DNA of 64,000 nucleotides, from assembly GCA_013397935.1 (NCBI GenBank), contig VZRN01005010.1:1751169-1815168 (forward strand), written 5' to 3'. The position numbers were made by a program, and so were the translations under genes. The notes beneath the pieces were generated by a model. The model had not been told where the DNA came from, made no database searches, and saw only the letters and a list, made by a program, of their open reading frames with translations. The DNA comes from Dasyornis broadbenti. Taxonomy: Eukaryota; Chordata; Aves; Passeriformes; Dasyornithidae. Of the stretch, positions 25,401 through 39,814 are shown in pieces (position 1 is the stretch's first letter; every line of letters starts with the position of its first letter).

Positions 25401-28400
25401 ACTAGAAGAGGGAGAAGCTGAAGCTCAAGTGATTTCACAGACAGAACTATACTTTCTTCTGGCTTCTTTGGATTTCTTGGTGTAAGAAACTTGGAACCCA
25501 GAGACCACATATTTCAACCCTAATAGCCAGGTTATTAACTATGCTGCTGTATGCCTAGCTCATGGCTTGATTTTGTCAGAGACTTCTTGAAAGGTCTTTG
25601 ACCAGTCCCATAACAAAATAATAAAATAAAAGAAGCATATACGATTATACCAAAAGTCATATGTAGCAGGTATAGTTTGGGTGCTAACTTAAACAGGTAA
25701 TTCCTCTTTCATTTATCCAACACTGGCATTGTATTTTACAATGAAAATCCAGTCATGAGCATAAAAACCACATTTCCTTTGACACCAGACCTTCACAGAT
25801 GCAAGTCAGAGGAAGACAGATATTTTGCCACTTGCAGAGACCTTCCCCCTCAGCAAGACACCACCTATGGGAGTATATGGTCCCCTCCATCTTAAGGAAT
25901 GGACTCAGTTACGACCCAAACTTACCACTTCCTCCCTACTCCTAAAAGGTTCTTTCCTCTAAATTAGAAGATTGAATTCTGACTTTTTACTAGACAGCAC
26001 ACACCATCACCTCTACAGCTCCAGGAATCACCTTGATTTTAATGACATTATTCAGAATATTTCCAACCACTGCTTTAGCCAAAACTGTATTTCTATCCCT
26101 CATGTAAAGCAGCTGTCTCAGATGCAGAATGAAAAAACATTATAAACCCATTCTAAAACACTCTCATCCTTCCCTCCATAAGTGAAAGCTCTCAATCAGT
26201 TCTGTAGATATTCAGCAAAGACATGGAAAGGAGAAGGTGTGTCTGAAAACTCAACTGCTACCAGTGTCAGATTAATCCCTCCACCACCTTTTTCACTAAA
26301 GAGGAACTCACCATACTGCATTCTTACTTTCTCTTTCATAAAGATATATCAATTAAAAAAAAAGATGGAAAGCACATCAGAACTTTTACAGAAATATACT
26401 ACATAATTTACTATCTGCTGTAGCAAAGAAAAAAAAGTGGTAGCATAAAGAAGGTATATTCATTTATGAGACAATGTGAATGCAGAAGAAATGTTAACAG
26501 AAATACCCCTCATACAAAATTTCCTTTCCAGAAGAGGGTATCTTTATAGCTCTTACATACACTAAACCACAGCTCTGGTTGCATGAGAGATTGTCTATTG
26601 CACCTGAAATTATCTTTATTACTTGGGATGCATGACAGAATAAAACAATGAAAACCCCATACTGTTTTAGTGTGGCAGATTCTGTGCAGCACTTTCTTTC
26701 AGCATGTCAGCTTAAAAATTCACACTGCCCCCCACCCCCCCAATATTTCCAATTACAAAATTTCCTTCTTGCTTCTATGTAAGTAGAGAGAAAAAAATAT
26801 TAAAAATAACAGTAACATAGATTTTCTTCCAGAAATGCATAAGCAGCAAAGTTAAAGTAAAAGTGGTGGCATAAATGATAGAATGAAAGGTATCAAGAGA
26901 CAATTGTGGCACTGCAACAATAAGAATAGAAAAACATTATTGCTTTTGGTTATGAAAAAAAATAAATGTAGTAGTTACTGTTCATCACACTTAAATCTTG
27001 ACTTAGCAACTTCTTTAAAGTTATAAAAAATATTTATGCAGAAGAGATGTGATGCAAATAAATTGTTAAGCTTAATGTCAATAACAGAACTTTAATCCCA
27101 TTAAATAAAGGCTTTTTTGTTTCTCTGATATGATTACAAATTCATAGTGAAGATTAATCTATTACATTTGAAAGTAGAGATTTCCCCAGATTTAGCGAAA
27201 TACAATCTGGAAAAAGAGAGAAAAAGAGATCCTACAGGATACACATTTGTTTCAGTGTCATTTTGGTAACCACAAGGACTAACTTTGGCTTGTGCTTTTA
27301 TCACTTTTAAGAGATCCCATACAAAAATCAAATCCCCTTGCCCACACCCCCAAACAATTCAGTGTAAGCCATAGCTACAAACATTACTTACTGGTCAGCC
27401 AGTAAGACCACATACAAGCTGCTTTTATCCAAAGATACTAAATACAGGCAAGATATGATTACATTTTGTAACATCATTTACGCTTGTAACACTCCCATTC
27501 CAAATGAGCCTTCCATATCCTTATTTTTCCTCTTAAAAACAAAGAATCTAAAGTTGGAATTTTTTCAGTACTTAATCCAATTAAAGTTTCCTTTTGTAAG
27601 CATCTAAGACTCCTAGCATTCTGAAGCCTTTTAATTAATATTGAGCAAGGGCTTTGTTTACCCTCCTGGATTACAGCCTCTATCATATCTCTACACTGCT
27701 TTTGTCACTGGAAATTAAGAGAAAGTTGATGCCCTTTTTTGCATTATGCCTTTCCTTTTCTCAGGAACGAAGGGAGTTTATAGTCAACTTGCATTCATTT
27801 TGAGAGGCATTGGAAGTTAACATTAGGTGGGAAGGTTTCATAGATAAGCAAGTTCATTACCATTTATCCCTGTGAAATTCGAGTTGTTAAATATTCTTTT
27901 TTCTGTGACATGGAGAGTGAACAATGTTCTCCTCCCTCTGTCTAATCCCCTTCTTTCTGTAATCTTTTCCTGTTTAAAGCTGAGAGGGATTGAAAGGTGT
28001 CTAGTTTTAATTAGATACACATTTTCTGACTGTCTGGTTGTTATGTTCACAGTCTTAATAAACTGAAGTGATATCTACAGACCATGAAAATAATGAGTGA
28101 TAACATGACAATTTATGAGATTTATTAGTTAATAAGTAGTGAAATAGTGCCAATAGTGTCTACAAAACTTATTAAAAACAAATAGATTCAAATGCTGAAA
28201 GCTGTTTATTTTCAAACAATGAAAAAAGGCTTCTCCTTAATTATGTTTTTCCTTTTGTAGAAGTTTCTGTATCCAATAGAGATCACACTACACTTACAGA
28301 AACGCCTCCTATCTTGCATTACAAGATCTTGCACTACTTATGTCAATGCTGTACATTTGTAAATGTTTATAGAAAAGAAACTTTTACCATGAGAATAAAC

Positions 28401-31400
28401 AAAAGCAACTGGTTGAATGATTAAAGTTTTGTGTATACGAATCAGGTATCTGCCATGCTGCTTTTAAGATGCTCATATCAGAAAGAAATATTATACAACT
28501 GCCTTTTCAAGGGAGCAATAGTGTGTCTACAAAGTAAAGGTTGGTACAAGACAGGTATAGAGCCAGATGCAACAACCTGAATGTCTCCTCAGCAACTGCC
28601 CAAGGCTCCTTGGCTTTTGGCATTGGGTTCATCAGCCTGGGGAGAACAGCAATCAAACTACAAAGATTATGCCAAGATAACTTTTATCACTCAGCTAAGT
28701 CATATTTGGCCAATAAAACCCACAAATGATAAAACACTGAGTAAGTCTCATGCTGACTTTGACTTTGGCCAACAGAGCAGAACGCAGGGAAAATAAAAGC
28801 AATACCTGCAATGACTTATAGTAAGGCTATATTAGTCATGTAGATACTAAATAAAGTAAAAATGTACTCTGAATATAAACCACATTGAAAATGTTTTATT
28901 ACTGTACTAAATTTTAATTAATCTACTATGACAGGCTTAAAAAACCATTTGAGATTAGAAATATTGTAGAAAAGAGCAGTCATCTTTGCAGAAAGACTTG
29001 AATGCTCCATGAATCCAACCCATTCTGAAGTCTCAAATGAGCTGGTAGCTGCCATTCAAGAGGCTAGAACCTAAAATGGTCAGCTCCACCAATATCCTCT
29101 CATAGCTACAACTACTGTGAGCATTTAAGTCAAATGCTAGAGGAAGACATAAGAGTCAGTAATGAAGATGGTCATCTATTTCACATCAAAATAAGGGCAA
29201 AAGCCCCATATTGGGTCACCAAGCTTTCAAAACATACTCCAGTTATATCACCATGGGGGGAGAAAACCAGGTGCAGACCAAGAAAATTACTTGCGGACCT
29301 CAGCAACATCCTGGTTTCCCTAGTACAGACAATTTGTTTCATGGACTCTAGGGGAAATAGCATTTACACACCTGGGGAAACCAAATATGAGGGCTTACAT
29401 TGCTTTGGTTGAGAATTAGCATACTGGGAGATTCAAAATGGCACATTGGTCAGAGCCAGCAACTCCTTTGAACAAACAAGAAATATCAAGTCTTTGCAAA
29501 GTCACAAGACCATAGCGAGAACTAATAAACAAGGTTAGTTTGAAACTATAGACAGTTATATAGAAACTACAAAGCATGCCAGAAAATTGAGTGTGGATGG
29601 CACGATGTAATTCTGCAATGTCAGATCTGATTCATCTCAACACATAAGAGGAAAAGATTATATACCACTTTTACATACAATGAAAAATTGCAGAACAATA
29701 AAAGGCCACAATTGCAGTTTCTTATAGCAATTGTCTATCAGAGAAGCCACTTGACTCCATAAGACAAAATCTTGGTATTCCTAGCCCTTATACTCTAGCC
29801 TGTTTTCTGCAATCAGGTAAGTGAGATCTCGTGCATATTGCACATACATACACACACAAACTGTTAGTAAAGTACTCCAAGTGAATCAGAAATGACCTTG
29901 CTGTCATTTAAAACATACTGGCAAATACAAAGCACATTTACATTCCTGGCCTTGACTATCAAGATTACCACTGTAATTCATTCCTCCTCTGTCAGGAATG
30001 ATCTCCTGATATCCTTTCTTCAAGGCAGGGTTTCTTATGTTAGTCCCTCTATAAAGTCAAATTGATAGCTGTGCATTTAGACTTTAATTGTTTAGAATAC
30101 TTCTAAATGCATGTGTATGTTTCATGGTAGTAGCAGACTTCTGTTAATTAATAACACAAAGCAGATGGTGTCTAGAGCTGAAGGTTAAAGACAAGCAGCA
30201 CAAACAAGAAAACAAAAAGGAGAAACAGTTAAATCAGAACAGACACATTAATATTTATGAGAAAAAATAATCTGCCAAAAGGTGATAATTTCCTTTGATT
30301 TAATTAAAGGATGGGGAGGAAAACAGCAATGCAATGGACATTCGAGACTATGAAGATTTGAAAAAGCTCAAAGTATGATTTCTCATGAGTGCTTATTAAA
30401 GTCACAGTGGTTTTGTTTGGAAAGGTTTACTATAAGACAAATACATAACAGATTCACAACAGAAAGAAAGCATATTAATCTATCACCAGATGAATGAAAA
30501 ATGCCATTTCCAGATAAGGAAATCACTGAAAGCAAATGTCCTAAGGGCTAAAGAAACTCAGAAGCACAATGAAGACATTCACATTTAATAAATATTAATT
30601 TTGGTGAAAGCATAATTATTACGAGAAACAGACTAACCTTTCAGGTGGTGAATTTAGGGAGACTAACATTCTGGGCAAGTGTTTTTCAGATGGTGAAGTC
30701 TATTGTGCACAAATGACACATCATGCTTACAAAATAATACCATAAATTGAAATTTAGTATTATTGTCTTTTAATGCTTGCCAGGAATAGAAGAACAAGAT
30801 GAGCAAATACATCTCATAGCATAATGCTCCATGGACTAATTCATGGACAGAATTGTCTTAAACCTATGAAATAGGCTGTACTTGCAGACCAGAAAAGAAG
30901 ACTTAGGCTCCACTTTGAGATTTTGGTTTATTGCAGTTGACACACACATGGCAAGAAAGACCTTTTAAAGACCCTATTACATCAAAAGCAACACCAGCTT
31001 AAGCCATTCTTGTCTCTACTTGAAAATAGCAATGTGGTAAAATTAATGTAACTGTGGTAAAATTGGAAACTGGTCATTTCTCCTTTTCCTTGGAGACTGG
31101 AAAAGCCGCACAAACCACTATCAGAATAAGTCTGCAAACGTACTTTTCCCCCTCTGAAAAGTGAGGTAAGCACCCATCCTCCTCTCTCACTCTCTCTCCC
31201 TCCCCCTTTTTTATTTCCCCATTTCACCATTTTTCCTAGGACTGAAAACATACATTGAATTCCGGGGAAGACAATGTTTAAATTTTTCTTCGTGAAAGAA
31301 AACTGGAAAAATACTATAAATCTTTTAAGAATGCCTTTTCCTGGCATTTTTACACTCTACTGTCAAAAAAGTTGTAGCAGACACTTAAACATTTCACTGC

Positions 31401-33419
31401 TTCTCCCAACGTAGCTTCTGAACTTGAACTACGCATTCTGTAAAGGGAAATATTATCTCAAAGACTTCAGAACAAGCTAACATGAATTGAGACTTTGCTG
31501 AACCTGTAATCCAGCAAAAGACTGGGCACCAGCTGAGGAGCCATAGCCATGATCACCGGTCAAAGATTTATCCACTAAACTCAAGAAACCCTGGAAAGAG
31601 CTCAAACCTGGAGCTGGGACTTAATGCATGAGGCAGAAGAGAGAATCCAGGTCCCTTGCTGATGCCTTTATTTATGCTTGAGATCCATAATGAATACAAA
31701 ACAGCAGAAGCTGATCTCACAGAAGAAAACAAAGGGGCATTTGCCCTTATTTTGCCCTTTAACAAAAATGAAAAGAAAGTAAGTTTAATAAGGAAGTGAC
31801 ATCTTTTAGACTCAACAGGATGCTTTCAGGTATAGCCTCTTTTGTTTTCTTTAAATATAATTAATCTATTGCAGTTTCATAAAGATATAAATTTATATTA
31901 ATGATATATTAATATAACTCACAAACGAAGTTACTATGCAATAATTTTCTGAATAAGCACCATTATGTCAAAAGACGTGAAATACCCAAGAGATTTATGT
32001 TTAAAAAAAAAAGTCTATTCCTAAACCTACTTTATGGTACAGAAATAAATTAAAACCAACAATTGTTTCTAAACATTTATTTGCTACTATGAAAGTTATT
32101 TTTAAAGTGCCTTGGACTGCATCCAGCAGGAAAGGGAAAAGGGATTTATATTTGCATGTTCATTTGTACGTACAATTTGCTTATATGTTAACTACACTGA
32201 GCTAAGTGTCTTCAGGTATACTAAGCTAAATGAATAAAAACACCAAAAAGTGCAAAATTACACAATTTTTTAAAGTGTCAGCTGGAGAATAAACCTCAGT
32301 AGCAGAAGGTACTTATACAAATCACTTTAAAACCTAGAGTAGGCAGCAAGCAGGGACAATTTTGGGGTTTTTTTCTCTACTGATGAAGGACTGTGGGGAA
32401 AGGAGCTGGGAAAGAGATTTCCGCTAAAAATAGCAAGGGAAACACCAACCAAACCAACCGGATCAACTTATCCAAAAAAAAAAAAAAACAAAACACCCAG
32501 AAGTTTTATGCAGGCCCAATGTGGAAAAAGATGAAAAGTCACTGGAACAACTCAAGCAATAGACCTAAATTCAGTCAATTTCATTCCAGTGGACTGTTAG
32601 GAAAAAATCCAAAACAAATCCAACCAAAAAACAGACAAAGAAATGAAAAACCCAAAAAACAAAGTACAGGAAGAGTGAGGAAGTGAGGGCAAGTAGGAAA
32701 AAGCTTTTGTGACTGGTTGTTCAAAGTCTGGTGGACAGAATAGTTTTAGAGCAAGACATTAACTTGCTTTCCTTAAAAGCTTTTCAGACCTAATCGTAGT
32801 TTGGAATATTTGCAAGGACAAGTTACTGAACTGCTCATTTTATTTACTGGTAGTCCAGGAGTTACACAAATTCTGTTCTGGAGGTACTCTATTTGACACA
32901 AATCAGAAAAGCTGCTTTTTGCAAGCTCATGTTAAAGTTCCAGAGTGCAGTGTTCATAACAGTGAGGTATATTGCTATTAATACCACTCCTAAGAACCTT
33001 TATCAAATGAAAAAGCCTCTGCCAGTTACCTTCCACTGCTACCAGTCCTCTAAAAGAACCAGGATCCAGCTTAGTGCTGCATTGCCTTGAAGGCCATGTT
33101 TTCTTTCATAAATGTGCAAAGCCACCAAACACCATTTCAACTAGAATGACTCTCTCAAAGCATCTCAACTAGAGGACCTTCTAGAAATAATTATAAAACA
33201 GCGAAAGGGATACTGGATTACAAAAAAAAGGTAACACAAAAATTATGTAATTATGTAACTTACCATTTTATTCTTTTCCTGTCTTGTTCTAAAATGTCAT
33301 CATTCACCATACAGGAATAAAGATTAAAAATTATTGCCTATATTACTGCTGGTCTAAACTTAATGAGGGTCAGTTTTATGACCTATGCCTAAGAAAATGA
33401 GATGTTTGAAGAGGACTTT
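22486..33419. other. unique AT-rich non-coding DNA
   Basis: No gene or known transposon was recognised over about 11 kb. It contains T14 at 23379-23392 directly before gcag (acceptor-like, but no convincing exon follows), A runs such as that near 32475, and an A/C-rich patch at about 32440-32660. The 24100-24330 stretch is rich in TAAT cores and may be a conserved non-coding element. Confidence 0.55.
32440..32660 (+). repeat. A/C-rich low-complexity tract
   Basis: The plus strand is dominated by A runs interspersed with CC pairs. A 97-codon lysine, asparagine and glutamine-rich plus-strand frame (32393-32686) is a by-product of this composition. Confidence 0.7.
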
Positions 33420-33620
33420 TACAGAATCAGAGAATTAGTAAGCTTGGAAAAGATCTCCAAGATCATGGAGTTCAACCTTTGACTGATATCCACCTTGTCA
33501 ACTAGACCAGAGAACAGAGTGCCATGCCCAGTTATTTCTTGGACATCTTTAGGGCTGGTGACTCCACCACCTCCCTGGATATCCCATTTCATTTACCTAA
33601 ATGTTTATCCTCATACTGCA
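33420..33620 (-). mobile_element. CR1 LINE, 3' UTR fragment
   Basis: The plus strand starts with cagaatcagagaattag, followed by a gatctccaagatcatggagttcaacc block. About 100 bases later comes ggtgactccaccacctccctgg, which is the reverse complement of the conserved block in the CR1 3' UTR. This order is diagnostic for a CR1 3' end in minus orientation. About 200 bases remain, so the copy is 5'-truncated as is normal for CR1. It is diverged from the general CR1 pattern and has no open frame. Confidence 0.9.
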
Positions 33621-35866
33621 GAATCAGAATCTAGGTATTAAAATAATATTGGTTGTTGCTTTTTTTTTTTAAAAACAGCAAATATGAACTCTTTGTGTAT
33701 GTTAAATTGAACAAAGACAACTGATGGGGTTTTGTTGGGTTTTTTTAGTTTGATTGTTTCCTTAACTTCCATGTAGCGCTTTTTCAAGATTTTATTAGGA
33801 AAGTCAATTTAACATGAACTTCTCATTCTAACTGCATAGGAGGGAGTTGAACATTCATTAAAAATGCTCACAAAACTGCAGGAATCTCTTTTCTTATAGC
33901 CACGAAAAAAAAAAGTGACAAATCCTAAAGTAACTCAAGCCACATTTAATTTGGCAGATTCTGTTAAAAAAAAAGGCAACTCAAAAAACCTCCTCATTTT
34001 ACTTTTACTATCCCTGTGAGTCAAGTAAAGATATATGCTTCTTCAGTTAAGTAAATTTATGTTTGAAGCTCATAATGAATATTGTAACTGATGAATGAAT
34101 TATCCTTTCATTCATTAAAAATTGTCCCTACTAAAAAAAATAATTCCTTAATATTGATTTAGCTAGAAAAATGCTGGAAAAAAAAATCTTTCAATTAAAC
34201 TAGTCTTCAACATTAACAAAGCCAAAAGACTAAGTTTCTTATTTCAAAATACAGTAGCTTATGCTTTTTCTTCTATAGATTTGCATGTTGAAGCTGTCAA
34301 GTCTCATTCACTGCCTTGCAAGTTCACATATTCAGTCAAATGAATTTTCCATCTGTTTCATTCTAAGGAAAGTACTGCACAGAGTGCTTTCCCTTTTCTG
34401 ATGTCCTTCTCCAGCTGTGAAGCTATTACCAACTCTAAAGGGATAGATTTCCTTTACAGTGATTTGAAGTTTTGCTCCAGAAGCCCCATTATGGCGAAGT
34501 TCTAAATAAAAGTAATTCCTGTTTATATGGTATTTTAAGTGATATCTTCACTTTTTGTTTATAGGGAATCTAAATTCTATATTGCAACATGAAGAAAAAT
34601 CATGTTATCACACACACCCCCAGACCTCACAAACAAACAACAAACACCAACAAAGCCAAGCCCCCAAATGAAGACCTTTATTACATAATTTGCCTTATTC
34701 CAATTCACTTACCCACCACTCAGATTGACAAACTGGTACAAAATTTCTCACCTTTAATTGCTAGGAAGGCTCTCCAAGTCTCAAGGCTACACTTATGCAC
34801 AACCAATGATTGGATTTAGCTCTCATCTCTTCCTGAAGCCATCTCCAATTCAGACACAGTCACAGCTTTCATAATCACCACCAATCAACTTCACTCCCAA
34901 TTAAGCTTCTGAAACAGGAAGAAGGTTCCCTAATAACAGAGAAAGCTCTTTAGTCCCCCTGATCCACTAACTTCAGGCACAACTGTATAGTTTCAACTCC
35001 TGTACTGTCCCTCCATTTGACTGGAAATCTCTCCAGTCTGATGATTATCCCACGACAGTACTTGAATTCCTCTGTCAGTACAATAGCAAACTCTGCTTTA
35101 AGGCTTAAGTTATGGGGCATTTCTGTTTCAGGGGTTTATTTTGGTATTTAAAGGGGAAATAAAATAAAATAAAGAGCATTTCAAGCACATTTAAGAGACA
35201 TTGAACTAGACCCACATCAGGATGGGTACTAGAAAGAAAGATTAAGAGAAAAGCATTACCTGGATTAAAGAAAATACTAATACCAAAAGAAATATGTCAC
35301 ATAATTCCAGTGAAACACTGGTTTGTTTTTCCTACTTTCAGCGTGGTTTATTCTTCTTCAGATTCCTTCTCTTCTCATCTTACGTTTTTAATCAATTTAG
35401 ACACAATAAATAAGTGAGCATGGACTCAGAAAAGTGAATAAGGCAGATCTTGAATTTGATATAGATCACCACTAGCTGCACAACTGCATTAATTCTTGGC
35501 CTCCATATTTTCTCTTTAGACTCTCTCTCCCAGATACAAGACCTGTTGAAAGGGTTTGTAACTATTACACATTGGTCACAACTAGGTTTGTTTCTTTTTT
35601 TTAACTACTGTTAGAATAAAATTTGAGTAACCAAAAACATTTTATTCCATTGCAATTCTCCCAGGAAGTAACTTTATGCTTTTTTGACTTACAGAATCAT
35701 GTATCAGAAGAGATTGTAAGAAATGCAAAAATACTTTCTTTACTCAAATGTATTACAGCCTGATAGTATTTTATGTGATATTGCTGATATTTCCTTCTTT
35801 ATCATCTGCATTTCAGAAGGAAAGCGACCAAGAGAACTTGACTAGAACAACTTAGACTTTAATAGG
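33621..35866. other. unique non-coding DNA
   Basis: Homopolymer A and T runs (near 33661, 33905, 33965) and an A/C-rich patch at 34610-34670. No gene or transposon recognised. Confidence 0.6.
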
Positions 35867-37689
35867 TTGGCTTGTCAAGTACAAGATGGAAAAATCTCTC
35901 CTTGTCCTACCCTCCCCCTATTTCTTTTCCTTTTCCCTCACAGCTTAGAGAAACATTTTTCAAACTATTCCCAAAGGAGGCACAAGGTAGAAGTTGTGTG
36001 CTTGAATATTACAGGGCTGATAAAAACACCAAGCCTCATGTTTCTAGTTTTACCACACAGGATTTCTACCATTTGAGACATGAGCAACATACCTACAGCA
36101 CACCTCCCATTAAGGATCACCAACCTAAGAAGTTTCAAATAACCCTATGGCCCAAAAATATAAAAAAAATGTGTGGTGTTTTTCTTCCCAAATTAAGCAC
36201 ACATATAAACCATTCTCTTCATCAACTCCTAGCTATACCAAAGGTGTGAAGTTAAGGCAGAAGAATCTTATTGCCACATTTTTCTTTCCCATCCTAATTC
36301 AAAATACTCCCTGTTCTACTTCCTGTTCCCTTTTCTCCTCCTTCAGCCAAGATTCACTGAACATTCAATGTTACCAAGAAGCCTTAAATTCACAGTTTAT
36401 CACAGCTCACATAGAGTGGAAAAAAACTCACACGCCTAAACATACTGTATCAAGCCACTAACAAGTCAAGGAGTTAATGAGCCCACCTCAGTTTCACATT
36501 TGGACTGTTATTTCTGCAAGTGCTAGGCTAGAAGGATTTGTTTTCCTCAGCAAAACTGAAACCCTGGAGATACAAATTTGTCACACACATTTGTAGGTCA
36601 TAGGTCCCTCATTGAAGATAAAGGTACCATGGCCTTTCACATCTGCTGTGAAAACATTTTCAACTCTTCCTTGGCAAACCTTACAGACCTTTAAACCAGC
36701 ACATGCAATAGTCCATATTTATTTATAGTTTTTTGCAATTCATCCCCTTGATGGGAGCTACTCACTAAAGTGAAGCATCAGTGTCTAGGGGTTAGTAGAG
36801 CGTGAGTTTGGAACCACCCACCACAAATCCTTGCTCAGTAACCAAAATGCTTCTTTGTACAACTCATTTCCTTTATCTCTCCTACCCACCTTCTAATAAA
36901 TCTTTCCCAGCTGCATTTGGCTGCTGCCCGTCAAGCTGCAGAGACAACAGTCTGGGAAACACACCTCTGCCTCTCTCCTACAGAGGAAAAAGCAGAGCAA
37001 GCTTCCTGTCCCATATCCTGGCAACCTCAGCCCATCACTCAGGTACCCTCTCCTAACACTGGAGAGGCAGAAAGAACACATAAAAGAAGGATTATATGTT
37101 CTTAAATACTTGTATAATCATGAGATTCAATTTTGAAACATTTAAAGACTCATATGACTTGGGTCCAAATTCCCACCACCAGAGTGGGATGCAACAAAAT
37201 GTAACAACGCCTTTTCCACCTTCAAAGAAAAATAATTCCTTCAAAAATACAAATATCACAGTTTTACTTTTCATTCTGTTCCAGAGCTCCTCATTAAGAA
37301 TCAGAGCATCATGCACAGCAACACACACACCCAAACCAGGAAACAATCAGAAACCTGGAGATATCCTGGCCTCAAGCTCCAAATACCTGAGCTCCTCTTG
37401 CTCTCCAGTCTTCTGGCTGCAACAAGCACAGCAATATCAGATCAAGAACACATCATTCTCTTCTCGAGATTTCCCTCTGCTTTTAAGCCCCTGGTTAAGT
37501 GAGGACTTTGTCTCTCCAGGTGTGCCTGCTGGCAATCACTGTGCTAGCAGGAACACTTGTGAAGGACACCCGAGCACAGCGGCTCTGAGACCTGCTCTGC
37601 CTTTGCAGTGGTTACACCTCTTTCTGCCTTGCACCTCATTAGTCTAAAATTGTCTAGAAGATAAATAAATTAGAAAAAAAAAAAAAAAA
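35867..37689 (+). other. plus-strand open, pyrimidine-rich stretch ending in AATAAA and A16
   Basis: Several overlapping plus-strand frames of 125, 104, 84 and 183 codons lie in this stretch (35872-36249, 36147-36461, 36802-37056, 37096-37647), a denser set than elsewhere in the window. An AATAAA at 37664-37669 is followed four bases later by A16 at 37674-37689. The peptides are rich in serine, threonine, proline and histidine and resemble no family I know, so the openness probably reflects C-rich, G-poor composition. The AATAAA-plus-A arrangement could be the end of a processed retrocopy or of a non-coding transcript, though the spacing to the A run is shorter than usual for a polyadenylation site. 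No promoter or splice structure was established. Confidence 0.3.
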
Positions 37690-39814
37690 GAAAATCCTGT
37701 TGAGTCCTTAACAAAATGTGAGGAACATGAAAATCCAAAAACTAAGATTTAGTGTGTGGCTACAAAATAGACAGGGAGAAAACTGCTTCACATTTATTTC
37801 TCCGCACCTTCTGAATGGCTATTTAGCTAAGAACATTATCTTGTTTCTCAGAGATTAAGCTCTCCTCAGCTCTGGCTGCTATTGCAACCATAGCAAGATT
37901 CAGAAAGAAAACAAGAAATTGAAGTTTCATTTCCTGGTTTTCCAAGTCTTTTGCAAACAAATTTTAAGATTAAGCTATTACTTTCATTTTTTCCTGTATC
38001 TCCTACTCAGAAAGGAACAAAATATCCCTGCTTGTCTCCCGCTCCTTTTGGAATACAGGCACGTATTATCTTACAACCAGCAGGTAAAAATAGTAAGAAG
38101 GATGTCTCCTCTCTCGTCGGCTCTAAATTAACTCCTTTTCTCCTACTTTGAATCAGCTCTCATAATTTTTAATGTAACTGCAGAGTGTTGCACTGTATTT
38201 AATTGAATTATTTACTGCTGCTATTGAGTATTTGTGTCTGTGGGAAAGCTGAAGGAAAGAGGTTTTTCTTGTCTTGCAGTTGAATGCAGACATTTCAAGT
38301 AGTTTAACGATCTCGATTAAAAAAGAAAACAAACAACTAGGTGGCACTGCAAAAGTTTTTCTCTTACCTCAAAACTGATCCTGTGCTATTAACTCTTTGT
38401 ATTCCAGTTATAGTTTTATTTATAATGCCTATGAAATACTTAGTTTTTTTCCAAAAAGTTCATATGAAAAAGGGGACAAAGGAATCACTTTTTATTTTAG
38501 AAGAAAAACCCTTCAAAGTCAAACTTTAGATCTTGTCACATTTTAGTGAAGAAGTGACATGACACTCTATTTCCAGGAAATTTCCTACATGTACCAAATC
38601 TAGTATGTATGTGGCATGTGAAATGCTGCCCAGACAACAGCATGAATTAATGATTGAAGTTCATGGTGGTCAAGAGAAGTGGTCCGTGCTTTGCTTCATA
38701 TTGTCAGAAAAGGCCTATCATGCCCTTGCTATTTACTGAAAAGCAAGTTTCTCTCACTAGTTCATTCATTTACAATATCAGAAGAACATTTTTAAAAGTG
38801 TATTTAAATGTTCTGAGATAAAATAATCTTAAGATTGCTTTCACAATTCTGAAGCCACAGTCTTCCATCTGTGTAAGTAGATGGATAATAGACCTCTTTT
38901 TTAACCCCTACAGCAATTCAGTTATTCAAGAACAGGTCAAGACCTGGGATTCATTCTGTTTTAAAGTACCACAGACAGAGAAGGAACTGAAACACACATA
39001 CTCTGAAGTATAACCTGATTTTGACCCTGAGACATCAAGATTATTGATGTTTTCCTGTTTATAACATGAACAGTATTAGCCATTACTTTGTCAAATCAGA
39101 GTAAGGATCACACTGATTTTTGCCTGGATTTTATACTTAGTCCAAAAGGCCTTCATCCAAGTCTTGCAGAACCCTTCCAGTTTGAAAGAAATTGAGGTTT
39201 GGAAAAATGGTTAGTAAAACGAACACATGATTAAAATGTGAAAATAATGTAATTTGGGTTACAGGATTTTCTTAACATGCACCTTTTGCTCAGGAGCAAC
39301 ACTGAAATGGAATTTATTATTAAAATAGTGACAGATGTGGGTCGGAAATGCAGAGATTAAGCTATTAGTTCTCTTAGAGGACACAGGAGTTCACAGAACC
39401 ATGTATCAATTAGAAGGAAATATTATAACTGCCCATATTGCTTTACGGCTTTCAGAAAAACGCTGCTGCTCGGGGCAGCTTGGAGGCACTTTGAAATTCA
39501 GGACACTGAGGTAATTTCCCAGAAAATGCCTTGTAAAGTGGCTGTTCTGTTGCCTAAAAATAGTGTAGTGCCAAGCAGAATGGAAAGAAGATAGAAATTC
39601 ATTGGCTTTTCTTTAAATACTTTTTTGAGTAAAGTGAAGAATTAGGCCCCGATGCTCTAAATGATAAAACAGTAACTGGCATTAAGGCATATTTTCAATT
39701 AATGGAAAAGTTTACATCTACATTGTCAAATTCTAAGAATTATCCATTATGGATAACATTCAAAGCCCCAACACTTCCATTACATTGGCCTGCCTTGCAT
39801 GAGTCTGTTAAGTG
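37690..39814. other. unique non-coding DNA
   Basis: Nothing recognised apart from AT-rich unique sequence and short chance frames. Confidence 0.6.

Noticed and set aside
35697..35730. cagaatcatgtatcagaag as a CR1 tail
   Set aside because: None of the conserved blocks that follow a CR1 tail are present.
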